Assembly (NCBI GenBank): GCA_003354145.1
Contig: PIVL01000005.1
Coordinates: 1 to 41,925 of the forward strand
Direction of reading: 5' to 3'
DNA length: 41,925 nt
Source: Paracoccaceae bacterium
GTDB taxonomy: Bacteria > Pseudomonadota > Alphaproteobacteria > Rhodobacterales > Rhodobacteraceae
Below are positions 8,398-18,970 of the stretch, piece after piece. The notes under the pieces were generated by a model, which was not told the origin of the DNA, did no database searches, and worked only from the letters and a program-made list of their open reading frames with translations. The position numbers were made by a program, and so were the translations under genes. Every line of letters starts with the position of its first letter. Within the stretch, counting starts at the first letter, position 1.

Positions 8398-10671
8398 TTG
8401 GCCGACAATCCGAACTTGCGTCAGGCGGCGCTAAATTATCATGAATTTCCTAAACCGGGAAAGCTGGAAATCAGGGCAACCAAACCGATGGCCAACGGCC
8501 GCGATCTGTCGCTGGCCTATTCTCCGGGTGTAGCCGATGCCTGCCTTGAGATCAAAGATGATGCGGCCAATGCCGCGCGTTTTACCAGCCGCGCCAATCT
8601 GGTTGGGGTCGTCACCAATGGCACGGCGGTTCTGGGGTTGGGTAATATTGGTGCGCAGGCCTCAAAACCAGTGATGGAAGGCAAGGCCGTCCTGTTCAAG
8701 AAATTCGCCAATATCGACTGCTTTGATATTGAAGTTGATGAACTCGAACCGGAAAAGCTCGCCGATATTGTCTGTGCGTTAGAGCCGACATTCGGCGCGG
8801 TTAACCTTGAGGACATCAGAGCGCCGGATTGCTTTATCGTGGAAAAAATCTGCCGTGAACGGATGAATATTCCAGTGTTTCATGATGATCAGCACGGCAC
8901 CGCGATCGTCGTCGGAGCCGCAGCGAAAAATGCGCTTTATGTGGCAGGTAAGAAATTTGAGGACATCAAGATCGTCAGCACTGGCGGTGGAGCTGCGGGG
9001 ATTGCCTGCCTGAACATGTTGCTGAAAATGGGCGTCAAACGTGAAAACGTCTGGATGTGCGACATTCACGGGCTGGTTTATGAAGGCCGCGAGGTCGATA
9101 TGAACCCGCATAAATCCAAGTTCGCGCAAGCCACCGACAAACGCACTCTTGACGATGTGATCGAAGGCGCTGACCTGTTTCTGGGCCTCAGCGGGGCCAA
9201 TGTGCTTAAACCTGACATGGTGTCGCGCATGGCCAAACGCCCGATCATTTTCGCGCTGGCAAACCCTGCCCCGGAAATCCTGCCTGACGACGCGCGCGCC
9301 GTAGCACCGGATGCCATTATCGCCACCGGACGCAGCGATTTTCCTAATCAGGTCAACAATGTGCTGTGTTTTCCGTTCATTTTCCGCGGAGCGCTGGATG
9401 TTGGAGCGACTGAAATTAATGATGCCATGCAACTGGCGTGTATCGAAGGTATTGCAGAACTCGCTCGTACCACGACAAGTGCAGAAGCAGCGGCGGCCTA
9501 TCATGGTGAACAGCTTACATTTGGGGCGGATTATCTGATTCCGAAACCGTTTGACCCGCGCCTGGTGGCGGTTGTGTCTGCTGCCGTAGCCAAGGCCGCC
9601 ATGGACAGTGGTGTTGCCAAACGACCCATTGTCGATTTTGAGGAATACAAAGAACGGCTCAACGAATCTGTCTTTAAATCAGCATTGCTGATGCGCCCGG
9701 TATTTGAAGCAGCGCGTGCCGCGTCTCGCAGTATTGTATTTGCCGAGGGCGAAGATGAACGCGTCTTGCGGGCAGCGCAGGCTATTTTAGAGGAAACAAC
9801 CGAAACACCCATTCTGATCGGTCGACCCGAGGTGATAGCACATCGCTGCAAGCGACTGGGGCTTAATGTCCGACCAGATCAGGATTTTCAGGTGGTGAAC
9901 CCCCACCACGATCCACGATACTACGACTATTGGAACAGTTATCATTCGCTCATGCAGCGGCGTGGGGTAACGCCGGACATTGCCAAGGCAGTCATGCGTA
10001 CCAACACCACGGCAATTGGGGCGATCATGGTTCACCGTGGCGAAGCCGATTGCCTGATATGTGGCACCTTTGGTGAATATCGCTGGCATCTGAATTATGC
10101 ACAGCAGGTGCTGGGCACTGAGGCGCTTAGTGCGCATGGCGCGTTGTCGCTGATGATCCTTGAAGACGGCCCGTTGTTTATCGCCGACACTCATGTTCAT
10201 CAACGCCCCGGACCCGAAGAACTGGCCAAAATCGCCATTGGTGCCGCGCGCCATGTACGCCGATTTGGGTTAGAGCCAAACATCGCCCTGTGTTCGCAAT
10301 CGCAATTTGGCAATATGGCCGAAGGCTCGGGCAAGCGCCTGCGCGAAGCCATCGAAATACTTGATAGTAAGCCACGCGATTTTGTCTACGAGGGCGAAAT
10401 GAACATCGAAGTGGCATTGGATGCTGATTTACGCGAGCGGATTTTCCCCAACTCGCGGATGAGCGGCGAGGCCAATGTGTTGATCTTTGCCCATGCGGAC
10501 GCCGCCAGCGGCGTGCGTAATATTCTGAAAATGCGGGCTGGTGGGCTTGAGGTTGGGCCGATTCTGATGGGAATGGGGAACAAGGCGCATATTGTGGTGC
10601 CCTCCATAACCGCACGGGGATTGTTGAATATGTCCGCCGTGGCCGGAACTCCGGTGTCAATATATGGCTGA
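8398..10671 (+). CDS. maeB: NADP-type malic enzyme with C-terminal phosphotransacetylase-like domain
   Basis: A 757-residue MaeB-type enzyme that oxidatively decarboxylates malate to pyruvate. Residues ~15-150 are the malic N domain ([14 protein letters not shown]). Residues ~160-390 are the nucleotide-binding domain, with [15 protein letters not shown] and [12 protein letters not shown]. Residues ~425-750 are a PTA/PTB-like domain, which in characterised MaeB proteins is regulatory (acetyl-CoA binding) and not catalytic. The start is TTG at 8398 with AGGGAG eight bases upstream; the next in-frame ATG (residue 31) would cut into the N domain. The gene is followed by a perfect-stem inverted repeat and then by prpE on the same strand. 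Confidence 0.95.
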   Translation: MADNPNLRQAALNYHEFPKPGKLEIRATKPMANGRDLSLAYSPGVADACLEIKDDAANAARFTSRANLVGVVTNGTAVLGLGNIGAQASKPVMEGKAVLFKKFANIDCFDIEVDELEPEKLADIVCALEPTFGAVNLEDIRAPDCFIVEKICRERMNIPVFHDDQHGTAIVVGAAAKNALYVAGKKFEDIKIVSTGGGAAGIACLNMLLKMGVKRENVWMCDIHGLVYEGREVDMNPHKSKFAQATDKRTLDDVIEGADLFLGLSGANVLKPDMVSRMAKRPIIFALANPAPEILPDDARAVAPDAIIATGRSDFPNQVNNVLCFPFIFRGALDVGATEINDAMQLACIEGIAELARTTTSAEAAAAYHGEQLTFGADYLIPKPFDPRLVAVVSAAVAKAAMDSGVAKRPIVDFEEYKERLNESVFKSALLMRPVFEAARAASRSIVFAEGEDERVLRAAQAILEETTETPILIGRPEVIAHRCKRLGLNVRPDQDFQVVNPHHDPRYYDYWNSYHSLMQRRGVTPDIAKAVMRTNTTAIGAIMVHRGEADCLICGTFGEYRWHLNYAQQVLGTEALSAHGALSLMILEDGPLFIADTHVHQRPGPEELAKIAIGAARHVRRFGLEPNIALCSQSQFGNMAEGSGKRLREAIEILDSKPRDFVYEGEMNIEVALDADLRERIFPNSRMSGEANVLIFAHADAASGVRNILKMRAGGLEVGPILMGMGNKAHIVVPSITARGLLNMSAVAGTPVSIYG

Positions 10672-10683
10672 CACAGCGTCAAC

Positions 10684-10711
10684 GCAGCGCAGGACTGACC
10701 CCTTGCGCTGC
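10684..10711 (+). terminator. Inverted repeat between maeB and prpE
   Basis: GCAGCGCA and TGCGCTGC form a perfect 8-bp stem with a 12-base loop, 12 bases after the maeB stop. There is no T-run after it, so it is not a classical intrinsic terminator. It may protect the maeB mRNA end or attenuate read-through into prpE. Confidence 0.35.
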
Positions 10712-10756
10712 AGCCAGTGACACCGCAAAAGTTCAAATATCAACGGGAGGTGTCAA

Positions 10757-12646
10757 ATGAGCTATGCAACGGTGTATGAAGGTTGGAAATCCAACCCCGA
10801 GGCGTTCTGGATGGATGCCGCGCGCGGCATCGACTGGGACCGTTTCCCAAGCAAAGCGTTGAATGACGCCGACGCACCGTTTTACACTTGGTTTGACGAT
10901 GGGCTGGTCAACACCTGCTTTAATGCCGTCGACCGGCATGTGATTGCGGGCAATGGCGATCAGGTCGCTATTATCCACGACAGCCCGATTACGGACAGCA
11001 TCACCAAAATCACCTACGCCGAACTGCAAGCCCGTGTCGCGCTGCTGGCCGGAGCATTACGTGCCAGGGGTGTGACAAAGGGTGACCGGGTCATCATCTA
11101 TATGCCAATGGTGCCACAGGCCCTGGAGGCGATGCTGGCCTGCTCGCGTATTGGGGCGGTGCATTCAGTGGTATTTGGCGGGTTCGCGGCACATGAACTG
11201 GCCGTGCGCATTGACGATTGCAAACCCAAAGCGATCATCGCGGCCTCTTGCGGGTTAGAGCCTAACCGGGTTGTTGAATATAAACCACTGCTGGACGGTG
11301 CCATAGACATCGCCAGTCACAAACCCGACTTCTGCGTGATTTTACAGCGAAAGCAACATCCTGCGCCGATGGTAGAGGGCCGCGATCTGGACTGGGATGC
11401 GTTTCAGGATGGGGTTGAACCTGCCGAATGTGTCCCCGTTGAAGGCACACATCCGGTTTATATTCTCTATACATCGGGCACCACAGGCGCGCCCAAGGGT
11501 GTCATTCGCCACACTGGCGGCCATCTGGTGGCGCTGAACTGGACCATGAAGAACATCTATAACGTTGACCCCGGAGACGTGTTCTGGGCAGCGTCCGACG
11601 TGGGCTGGGTCGTGGGCCATTCATATATCTGTTACGCCCCGCTGATCCACGGCAACACCACGATTGTATTCGAAGGAAAACCTGTCGGCACTCCCGACCC
11701 CGGCACCTTCTGGCGGGTGATTTCGCAACATAATGTGCGGGCGTTCTTTACCGCACCCACCGCCATACGTGCCGTCAAACGCGAAGACCCCAAAGGTGAA
11801 TTCACCAAAGGTTATGATCTTTCCTGCCTGCGCACGCTATATCTGGCCGGAGAGCGCGCCGATTCTGACACCATCCATTGGGCACAGGACATCCTGAACG
11901 TTCCAGTCATTGACCATTGGTGGCAAACAGAAACCGGTTATTCCATCGCAGCCAACCCTATGGGCATCGAGCCATTGCCTGTGAAACTTGGCAGCCCCTC
12001 GGTGGCGATGCCCGGCTATGACGTGCAAATTCTGGACGAAGGCGGCCACCCGATGCCTACTGGTGAACTGGGTGCCATTGCGATCAAACTGCCGCTGCCT
12101 CCGGGCACATTGCCAAACCTGTGGAACGCCCAAGAGCGGTTCGTGTCGTCTTATCTGGCCACCTTCCCCGGATATTACGAAACCGGGGATGCTGGCATGA
12201 TAGACGAAGACGGATATCTTTATATCATGGCGCGCACCGACGATGTGATCAACGTTGCCGGACATCGCCTGTCTACTGGTGCAATGGAAGAAGTGCTGTC
12301 CAGCCACCCCGATGTCGCCGAATGCGCGGTGATTGGTGTGACCGATCAATTAAAGGGGCAGCTTCCAGTGGGATTTGTCTGCCTGACCAAAGGTGTGACC
12401 CGCTCCAACGCAGAGATAACTGCGGAATGTGTCAAACTGGTACGCGAAAAAATCGGCCCCGTCGCTGCGTTCAAACTGGCCGTTGTGGTCGACCGGCTGC
12501 CCAAAACCCGGTCTGGCAAAATCCTGCGCGCGATCATGGTAAAGATTGCTGATGGGAGCGAGTACAAAATGCCAGCCACCATCGAGGATATCAGCAGTCT
12601 GGATGACATTCGCGAAGCATTGCGCACGATCGATTATGCCAAATAG
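10757..12646 (+). CDS. prpE: Propionyl-CoA synthetase
   Basis: A 629-residue AMP-forming ligase of the acetyl/propionyl-CoA synthetase group. N-terminal residues YEGWKSNPEAFWMDAARGI are the PrpE/ACS cap. The ATP loop reads YTSGTTGAPKGVIRHTGGH, the hinge ARTDDVINVAGHRLSTG, and the lid lysine lies in KTRSGKILR. Length equals typical PrpE (~628-630). The RBS GGGAGG is strong. No methylcitrate-cycle genes are nearby, so propionate probably continues through the methylmalonyl-CoA route usual in this group; that is inference. Confidence 0.93.
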   Translation: MSYATVYEGWKSNPEAFWMDAARGIDWDRFPSKALNDADAPFYTWFDDGLVNTCFNAVDRHVIAGNGDQVAIIHDSPITDSITKITYAELQARVALLAGALRARGVTKGDRVIIYMPMVPQALEAMLACSRIGAVHSVVFGGFAAHELAVRIDDCKPKAIIAASCGLEPNRVVEYKPLLDGAIDIASHKPDFCVILQRKQHPAPMVEGRDLDWDAFQDGVEPAECVPVEGTHPVYILYTSGTTGAPKGVIRHTGGHLVALNWTMKNIYNVDPGDVFWAASDVGWVVGHSYICYAPLIHGNTTIVFEGKPVGTPDPGTFWRVISQHNVRAFFTAPTAIRAVKREDPKGEFTKGYDLSCLRTLYLAGERADSDTIHWAQDILNVPVIDHWWQTETGYSIAANPMGIEPLPVKLGSPSVAMPGYDVQILDEGGHPMPTGELGAIAIKLPLPPGTLPNLWNAQERFVSSYLATFPGYYETGDAGMIDEDGYLYIMARTDDVINVAGHRLSTGAMEEVLSSHPDVAECAVIGVTDQLKGQLPVGFVCLTKGVTRSNAEITAECVKLVREKIGPVAAFKLAVVVDRLPKTRSGKILRAIMVKIADGSEYKMPATIEDISSLDDIREALRTIDYAK

Positions 12647-12717
12647 GAACGTTTGTCCGGTTTACCCTTTTGTGCCGGGCACCAGCTGACGGGCAATTTT
12701 TATCATATGCCGCCTTG

Positions 12718-13527
12718 TCAACTTGCCGTAATCACAAAACCCTGAATTTTCGCTGATACCGGGCCAGCACCGTAGAGTAACTCGATCTCGTCTGTGGCAG
12801 CGCGCGTCACAGCTTTGAGCATCTCAGCCCCGTGTTTTTCAATCTCGTTACGCAGTGGCGTGCCCTGAACATAGCCGACAGCCGGACCTGACGCAGTGGG
12901 CGAAGTGCTGGTTTTAGTGACGGTTTCAATGTCGATATTGCTAAAACCTGCCGTCGACAGATCACTGCGAATTTGATCGGTATCATAGTGGCCATGCGGG
13001 GTGCGAGCCAGGAATTCTGGCGGGTCTTCAGGCAACAACTGACATGCGACACGGGTCACAATATCAGCAAACTCGTTGCTCTGGATATGATCCCACACGT
13101 TGAAAATGAACCGGCCACCGGGTCGCATTACCCGCCGGGCTTCGGCATAACCTTTGGGTTTGTCTGGAAAGAACATTGCACCAAATTGACAGGCAACCAC
13201 ATCAAACTGGTCATTCTCAAAGGGCAGCGCCAAGGCATCCGCCTGCTGCCAGTGAATGCGAGAATTGTCAGGTTGCCGGTCTTGTGCCCGCACCAGCATC
13301 GGCGGGTTCAGATCACTAACAACATAACGTGCATTTTCTGCCAGAAGCGGCGCCAGAGCGCGCGTGACAACACCGCTGCCAGCGGCCGTTTCAAGCACGT
13401 GATCGGCAGGGCCATCCATCACCCGGCGCGCAAGATCATCAGCGTATACTTCAAAAATCAGCGGCACCAGATGATCGTCATAGATATCAGGGATCGAGCC
13501 GGTAAAAGTTTTATCATTGGCGGACAT
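12718..13527 (-). CDS. Class I SAM-dependent methyltransferase
   Basis: A 269-residue protein starting at ATG 13527 (MSANDKTFTG), with GGAG seven bases upstream. The SAM-binding motif I is VLETAAGSGVVTRAL, followed by motif II-like YVVSDLNPPML and motif post-I QADALALPFENDQFD, then GAMFFPD. This is the UbiE/Methyltransf_11 layout. The substrate cannot be told. It is convergent with prpE (71-base gap) and divergent from the HMG-CoA reductase gene. Confidence 0.88.
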   Translation of the reverse strand: MSANDKTFTGSIPDIYDDHLVPLIFEVYADDLARRVMDGPADHVLETAAGSGVVTRALAPLLAENARYVVSDLNPPMLVRAQDRQPDNSRIHWQQADALALPFENDQFDVVACQFGAMFFPDKPKGYAEARRVMRPGGRFIFNVWDHIQSNEFADIVTRVACQLLPEDPPEFLARTPHGHYDTDQIRSDLSTAGFSNIDIETVTKTSTSPTASGPAVGYVQGTPLRNEIEKHGAEMLKAVTRAATDEIELLYGAGPVSAKIQGFVITAS

Positions 13528-13663
13528 GGGTTCGCTCCAATTTGTAACTGGCAAATTTACTGTTCACAGGTTTCCTCTTTTCCGCGAAACACTCAATATC
13601 TAATTTTTTACCGCTTGCATGCCGCCCCTGCTGCCCTAACTTGTCGGTCAAAAGGAACACCAA

Positions 13664-14911
13664 ATGCCCTCTACATCCCGTTTGCCCGGATTTCACAATC
13701 TGACTCGTGCAGAACGGTTAAAGACTATTGCAGACACCTGCGGGCTAAGTGACGATCAACGCACCCATATAGAGACCTCAGCAGCCTACGAAGGTTTTCT
13801 GGCGGAGAATCTGGTGGAAAACGTTATTGGTATTATGTCGGTTCCTGTGAGTGTGGCCACCAATCTGGCGGTTGATGGCGTTGATGTTCTGGTGCCGATG
13901 GCAACCGAGGAAAGCAGCGTTGTTGCAGCCGTGTGCAATGGTGCTTTGGCTTGCCGCGAAGCGGGTGGAGTGACCACTGATGCGGACGATCCTTGCATGA
14001 TTGCGCAGGTGCAGATCACCGGCCTTGATGCTTTGGTGGTTGCGCGCGATGCCGTGCTGGCAGCGCGCGATGACATCGGGGGGCGTTGTGATGCCTGTGA
14101 TCCGATGCTGGTTAGTTTAGGCGGTGGCTTTCGTGACCTTGAGGTGCGTATCGTGCCGCCGTTTCTAGTGGTACATTTGATTGTCGATGTGCGTGACGCG
14201 ATGGGGGCGAACGCGGTCAATACCATGGCTGAACGGCTGGCACCTCATCTGGAAACCCTGACGGGTGGCACCGTGGGGTTACGCATTCTGTCCAATCTTG
14301 CGGATCGTCGATTGGTGCGGGCCCGGGCCACCTGGCCTGCAGACGTGATCGGCGCGGACGTTGTGGATGGGGTACTGTCGGCCTATACATTTGCCGCCGT
14401 CGATCCCTATCGCGCAGCAACCCACAATAAGGGCATCATGAACGGCATCAGTGCCGTAGCACTGGCCACCGGCAATGACACCCGCGCGCTTGAGGCCGGA
14501 GCACATGCCTATGCCGCCAAAGATGGCTATGGGCCGTTGACGCGTTACACCAAATCTCGCGATGGGGACCTTGTCGGTGAGATCGAAATCCCAATGCCGG
14601 TGGGTATCGTTGGCGGCGTTACAAAGGTACACCCAACCGCACAGGCGGCATTAAAGATTATGGGTGTGCAAACCGCTGACCGACTTGGCCGGGTAATCGC
14701 CGCGGTGGGGTTGATCCAGAACTTTTCCGCCTTGCGTGCGCTTGCAACCGAGGGCATTCAGCGTGGTCATATGGGGTTGCACGCCCGCAACGTCGCCATT
14801 GCGGCTGGCGCGTCGGGCGCGCAGATTGATAGTATCGCGACAGCCATGATTAAATCGGGCAGCATCCGCGAAGACAAAGCACGCGAGTTGCTTGCGGATA
14901 CTCAGGCATAA
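13664..14911 (+). CDS. mvaA: Hydroxymethylglutaryl-CoA reductase, class II (degradative type)
   Basis: A 415-residue enzyme interconverting mevalonate plus CoA and HMG-CoA. Catalytic residues can be placed: Glu in PMATEESS (residue 82/83), Lys256 in HNKGIMNGI, the nucleotide-binding DAMGAN at 178-183, and the His motif GHMGLH at 368-373. The class II form without membrane domain is soluble, and DAMGAN as in the Pseudomonas mevalonii enzyme suggests NAD(H) use and a catabolic direction. RBS AAAGGA precedes the ATG. It heads a probable operon with the amidase gene (26-base gap). No HMG-CoA lyase or mevalonate kinase is in the window, so the pathway is incomplete here. Confidence 0.93.
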   Translation: MPSTSRLPGFHNLTRAERLKTIADTCGLSDDQRTHIETSAAYEGFLAENLVENVIGIMSVPVSVATNLAVDGVDVLVPMATEESSVVAAVCNGALACREAGGVTTDADDPCMIAQVQITGLDALVVARDAVLAARDDIGGRCDACDPMLVSLGGGFRDLEVRIVPPFLVVHLIVDVRDAMGANAVNTMAERLAPHLETLTGGTVGLRILSNLADRRLVRARATWPADVIGADVVDGVLSAYTFAAVDPYRAATHNKGIMNGISAVALATGNDTRALEAGAHAYAAKDGYGPLTRYTKSRDGDLVGEIEIPMPVGIVGGVTKVHPTAQAALKIMGVQTADRLGRVIAAVGLIQNFSALRALATEGIQRGHMGLHARNVAIAAGASGAQIDSIATAMIKSGSIREDKARELLADTQA

Positions 14912-14937
14912 TAGGGTCAGATCAGGAGATTTACAAA

Positions 14938-16368
14938 ATGACACAAACCCCAATCTGGCAGCTTAGCGCCACCGAAATCGCCGCCCAAACCCGTGCCGGA
15001 GATTTAAGCGCTGAATCTTCTGTTCAGGCCGCGATTGATCGCATGAATGCCGTCAATCCGGCGCTGAATGCGGTGGTCGACGATCTGAGCGCCGTGGCTC
15101 TGACACGTGCACAAGCCCTGGACACAGCCCGTGCAAAAGGCGAACCAACCGGACCGCTTCATGGCGTACCGGTAACGATCAAGGTCAATGTTGATCAGGC
15201 CGGGCATGCCACAACCAATGGGATGGTGGCGTTTAAAGATTTGATCGCACCAGATGATGCACCCCTTGTAGAAAACCTGCAAAACGCCGGTGCCGTGGTG
15301 ATCGGGCGCACGAACACTCCCGAATTCTCGTTTCGCGCCGACACCGACAACCCTCTTTACGGGCGCACGCATAATCCGTGGGGGCCGCATGTGTCTGCTG
15401 GCGGGTCGTCTGGCGGGGCCGGATCGGCGATCATGGCCGGCATTGGCGCGCTGGCGCATGGCAATGACATCGGTGGATCTTTGCGCTTTCCGGCCGCTGC
15501 AAATGGCGCGGTCACGGTAAAACCGGGCCTTGGCCGTGTGCCTGCCTGGAACCCCAGCCAAAAAGTCGAACGCGGTATGCTGGCGCAATCCATGTCGGTA
15601 CAAGGCCTGCTGACGCGGTCTGCGGCTGATTTGCATCTTTCGATGCCCACAATGATTGAACCAGATGCGCGTGATCCGTTCCATGTTCCTTTGCCATGGC
15701 ACGGCGAAACGCTGGAAGGACCAATCCGCGTAGCCTTTACCAAGAACACATTCGAGTTTGATTTGCATCCCGAAGTGTCGCTGGCATTGGATATTGCACG
15801 TGATGCGCTGACCGATGCGGGATATCTGGTCGAAGAGGTCGAACCACCCCTCGTACACGAGGCTGGGATGGTGGGCTATCGCACCTTGATGGGCGAAGTG
15901 CTTGTGCTGATGAAGGACGATGTGCAGACCCATGGGTCGCCCACAATCAACGAAATCTTTGACGAATACTTTAAACAGTTTCCGCCTTTTGAAGGCGATG
16001 AATTGCTAAAAATGATGGCACAGCGCAGCCACTATGCCCGGCAGTGGTCTTTGTTTTTACAGGATTATCCGCTGGTTCTAACTCCGTTCATGCCATCACC
16101 GTTTTTTGTACCGGATCGCGATACGCATGGCGCAGAGGGCGTGCGCGAGGTGCTGGGAACGGCGCAGTATTCGTTTTCGATGAATTACATGGGCCTTCCT
16201 GCCGGGTGTCTGCCGACACGTCTGGTAGAGCTTGTGCAAGGCACCCAGCCGATCAACGTGCAAATTGTCGGTCGTCGCTGGCGCGAGGATTTGATCGTTG
16301 ATGCGATGGTTGCAGTCGAGGACCGCGTTGGTCAGATGTGTGGCCCCCTATGGCAACGCATGGGCTAG
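14938..16368 (+). CDS. Amidase (amidase-signature family)
   Basis: A 476-residue hydrolase of the GatA/AS superfamily that cleaves C-N bonds of an amide. The Ser-cisSer-Lys triad is visible: Lys in GVPVTIKVNVDQ, the Gly/Ser stretch SAGGSSGGAGSAIMAG, and the nucleophile Ser in GNDIGGSLRFPA. RBS AGGAG is followed by ATG 26 bases after the HMG-CoA reductase stop. No GatB or GatC genes are near, so this is a metabolic amidase and not the tRNA amidotransferase. The substrate is unknown. Confidence 0.92.
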   Translation: MTQTPIWQLSATEIAAQTRAGDLSAESSVQAAIDRMNAVNPALNAVVDDLSAVALTRAQALDTARAKGEPTGPLHGVPVTIKVNVDQAGHATTNGMVAFKDLIAPDDAPLVENLQNAGAVVIGRTNTPEFSFRADTDNPLYGRTHNPWGPHVSAGGSSGGAGSAIMAGIGALAHGNDIGGSLRFPAAANGAVTVKPGLGRVPAWNPSQKVERGMLAQSMSVQGLLTRSAADLHLSMPTMIEPDARDPFHVPLPWHGETLEGPIRVAFTKNTFEFDLHPEVSLALDIARDALTDAGYLVEEVEPPLVHEAGMVGYRTLMGEVLVLMKDDVQTHGSPTINEIFDEYFKQFPPFEGDELLKMMAQRSHYARQWSLFLQDYPLVLTPFMPSPFFVPDRDTHGAEGVREVLGTAQYSFSMNYMGLPAGCLPTRLVELVQGTQPINVQIVGRRWREDLIVDAMVAVEDRVGQMCGPLWQRMG

Positions 16369-16450
16369 CCCAATCGGTTGACAGCTTGGCCAACATTCGC
16401 GCAGGCTGGACCGATTCAGACTGATCTCTCACCTTTATACGGAGCAAATA

Positions 16451-18010
16451 ATGCAACTCACTTCGATCATTCGGCGCGCTGCCCAGGTTAATGCCAATGG
16501 CATTGCCACTATCTATCAGGATCGCCAGCAAACATGGTCCGAGTTTGTTGCGCGTGTGGCCAAACTGGCAGGGGCTTTGCAGAACGCGGGCATGGGCACC
16601 GGAGATCGCGTGGCGTTGCTGTCGCTGAATTCGGATCGCTATGTTGAGTATTTCTACGGTGTAGTCTGGGGCGGCGGCGTGATGATGCCAATGAATATCC
16701 GCTGGTCACCTGCGGAATGTGCCTATGCAATCAATGATGCAGGTGCCGAGATTCTGATTGTTGACGACGCATTCAAAACGGCGGCCCCGGTTATTCAGGA
16801 GGCGGCCAAGGGCATCAAAACGCTGATTTATTGTGGTGATGGCGACACGCCCGATGGTATGCTGAACTATGAGGAGATTCTGACGGCAGCAGAGCCAGCA
16901 AAGGACACCAACCGGGGTGGTGATGATCTGGCCGGGGTATTTTACACTGGCGGCACAACAGGATTTCCAAAGGGCGTGATGCTTTCCCATACCAACCTGT
17001 ATGTGGGCGGCATATCCAACTCTGAGGCTATAAAACTTGCGGATGGCTCGGTGTATCTACACGCAGCGCCGATGTTTCATATTGCCGATCTGTTGTTTTT
17101 TACTGCTGTGTCCTTCGCCGCTGGCACGCATGTGGTCATACCCATGTTCACACCACCGGCAACTCTGGAGGCAATCCAGACCCACCGCCCCAGCCATGTT
17201 CTGCTGGTGCCGGTGATGTTGCAAATGGTGCTGCAGAACCCTGATTTTGACAGCTACGACGTGTCATCATTGGAATTGATTGCATACGGTGCTTCGCCGA
17301 TCACTGAATCGGTGCTGATCGAGGGTTTTGAAAAATTTCCGAAAGCAAAATTCATGCAAGCATTTGGCCAGACTGAACTTAGCCCGGTGGCGACCATTCT
17401 GGATACAAGATTTCATGTGCTGGACGGGCCAAACGCCGGAAAACTGCGTTCCGCCGGACGGCCAACCCGCATTGTTGAAATCCGTATCGTTGACGAGAAC
17501 GATAACGAAGTGCCACGTGGCGATGTCGGCCACATCACGGTCAAAGGGCCAGTGGCGATGTTGGGGTATTGGAACAAACCTGATGTCACAGCTGAAACAA
17601 TCAAAGACGGTTGGGTCTATACCGGTGATGCCGGATATATGGACGACGACGGGTTTGTGTTCCTGATGGATCGGCTTAAGGATATGGTCGTGTCGGGGGG
17701 CGAAAACGTCTATTCCGCCGAGGTCGAAAACGCCCTGTCACAACATCCGGCAGTGGCAACCAGTGCCGTGATCGGAATTCCCAGCGAACAATGGGGAGAA
17801 TCTGTGCACGCCATCGTTATTCTGAACCCGGATGCCAAGGCCAGTGAGGACGATCTAAAAGCCCATTGCCATACATTGATCGCTGGCTACAAATGCCCGC
17901 GAAGTGTTGAATTCCGAACTGAACCGTTTCCGTTGTCTGGTGCAAATAAGGTGCTGAAAACCGAATTGCGCAAGCCATTCTGGGCAGGTCAGGATCGTCA
18001 GATATCTTAA
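16451..18010 (+). CDS. Acyl-CoA synthetase (AMP-forming)
   Basis: A 519-residue ligase with ATP loop YTGGTTGFPKGVML, the adenylate-binding FGQTELSP, the aspartate motif YTGDAGYMDDDG, and the hinge MVVSGGENVYSAEVE. The C-terminal lid Lys lies in LSGANKVLKTELRK. Size and motifs fit medium/long-chain or aromatic acyl-CoA ligases; the exact substrate cannot be read. GGAG lies six bases before the ATG. It follows the amidase by 82 bases on the same strand and may activate the acid released by it. Confidence 0.92.
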   Translation: MQLTSIIRRAAQVNANGIATIYQDRQQTWSEFVARVAKLAGALQNAGMGTGDRVALLSLNSDRYVEYFYGVVWGGGVMMPMNIRWSPAECAYAINDAGAEILIVDDAFKTAAPVIQEAAKGIKTLIYCGDGDTPDGMLNYEEILTAAEPAKDTNRGGDDLAGVFYTGGTTGFPKGVMLSHTNLYVGGISNSEAIKLADGSVYLHAAPMFHIADLLFFTAVSFAAGTHVVIPMFTPPATLEAIQTHRPSHVLLVPVMLQMVLQNPDFDSYDVSSLELIAYGASPITESVLIEGFEKFPKAKFMQAFGQTELSPVATILDTRFHVLDGPNAGKLRSAGRPTRIVEIRIVDENDNEVPRGDVGHITVKGPVAMLGYWNKPDVTAETIKDGWVYTGDAGYMDDDGFVFLMDRLKDMVVSGGENVYSAEVENALSQHPAVATSAVIGIPSEQWGESVHAIVILNPDAKASEDDLKAHCHTLIAGYKCPRSVEFRTEPFPLSGANKVLKTELRKPFWAGQDRQIS

Positions 18011-18013
18011 GCT

Positions 18014-18037
18014 GCGTGGGTTTTCACCCACCCTACG
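18014..18037 (-). repeat. Copy 1 of a dispersed 24-bp palindromic repeat
   Basis: The 24 bases here are identical, in reverse complement, to 25251-25274. The core GTGGGTTTTCACCCAC forms a 6-bp stem with a 4-base loop. The copy lies between convergent genes (acyl-CoA synthetase and nadK), where REP-like elements and transcription stops are common, and could act as a two-way terminator. Confidence 0.6.
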
Positions 18038-18043
18038 CACACC

Positions 18044-18805
18044 TTAAGTGAATTGTTCGGAAATCAGCCGTTCTTCCAAGCCATGGCCCGGATCAAACAA
18101 AATGCGGTGTTTGATCTGCGGCTCGGACCGGATTTCGACCCAGTCGATACCGGCAATTGATGTTGAATCCGCGTGCGCCATAACCGGGCGTTTGTCCGGG
18201 TCCACGACGTCAAACCGAACCATCGCTGTTTTTGGCAACAGCGCTCCACGCCACCGCCGAGGCCGGAACGCCGCAATTGCGGTCAGTGCCAGCACATCCG
18301 CACCCACAGGTAGGATCGGCCCATGCGCCGAATAGTTATACGCAGTTGATCCCGCGGGCGTTGCCACCAGCGCCCCGTCGCACACCAATTCGTCCATTCG
18401 CAAACGCCCATCTACCGAGATCCGCAATTTGGCCGCCTGTGGACCGGCGCGCAGCAATGAAACTTCGTTGATCGCCAAAGCTTCGTGAATGGTGCCCGAG
18501 CGATCCTTTGCCCGCATCGCCAGCGGGTTGATCACAGTCTCTTCAGCCGCTTGCAAGCGGTCAACAAGATCGTTTTCGCTGTATTCGTTCATCAAGAAGC
18601 CAATGGTCCCGCGATTCATCCCATAAACCGGCGCTGATATATCCTGAGTGTTGTGCAGCGTCCGCAAAATGAAACCATCCCCGCCCAGCGCCACAATGAC
18701 ATCCGCCTCATCTGTTGCCACATTGCCATATCGCCCGATCAGAGCGGACAGAGCGGTTTGGGCGACGGGCACCGAACTCGCCAGAAATGCAATTTTGAGG
18801 GTCAT
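18044..18805 (-). CDS. nadK: NAD kinase
   Basis: A 253-residue enzyme phosphorylating NAD to NADP with ATP. Visible are the GGDG motif in [14 protein letters not shown], the NE motif in AINEVSLL, and the nucleotide-binding [17 protein letters not shown] chose ATG 18805 ([11 protein letters not shown]), which fits the family N-terminus; the frame is open 29 codons further but that extension has no similarity. No clear Shine-Dalgarno site precedes this ATG. It is divergent from glyA. Confidence 0.95.
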   Translation of the reverse strand: MTLKIAFLASSVPVAQTALSALIGRYGNVATDEADVIVALGGDGFILRTLHNTQDISAPVYGMNRGTIGFLMNEYSENDLVDRLQAAEETVINPLAMRAKDRSGTIHEALAINEVSLLRAGPQAAKLRISVDGRLRMDELVCDGALVATPAGSTAYNYSAHGPILPVGADVLALTAIAAFRPRRWRGALLPKTAMVRFDVVDPDKRPVMAHADSTSIAGIDWVEIRSEPQIKHRILFDPGHGLEERLISEQFT

Positions 18806-18970
18806 GACAAGGGGGGTCCAACGCAGCCTGTTTCGTCTCAAAACAACCACACCTTTCGCCGCAATGCCAGCCTTGCCGCCGTATCGACCCAAATCGTCGC
18901 ATTCCGGCCTTTCAGACTATCCCGGTTTCCTGTACGGAAATCGCAAAATCACACTGAAACGGAGCCCACC

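Noticed and set aside
12660-12705. Weak hairpin plus T-run after prpE
   Set aside because: The best stem is only about 4 bp (TGCC/GGCA), too weak to call a terminator.
18653-18970. N-terminal extension of the glyA frame
   Set aside because: The open frame continues upstream through the nadK start, but the residues do not resemble serine hydroxymethyltransferase and GGAG precedes the internal ATG at 18971.
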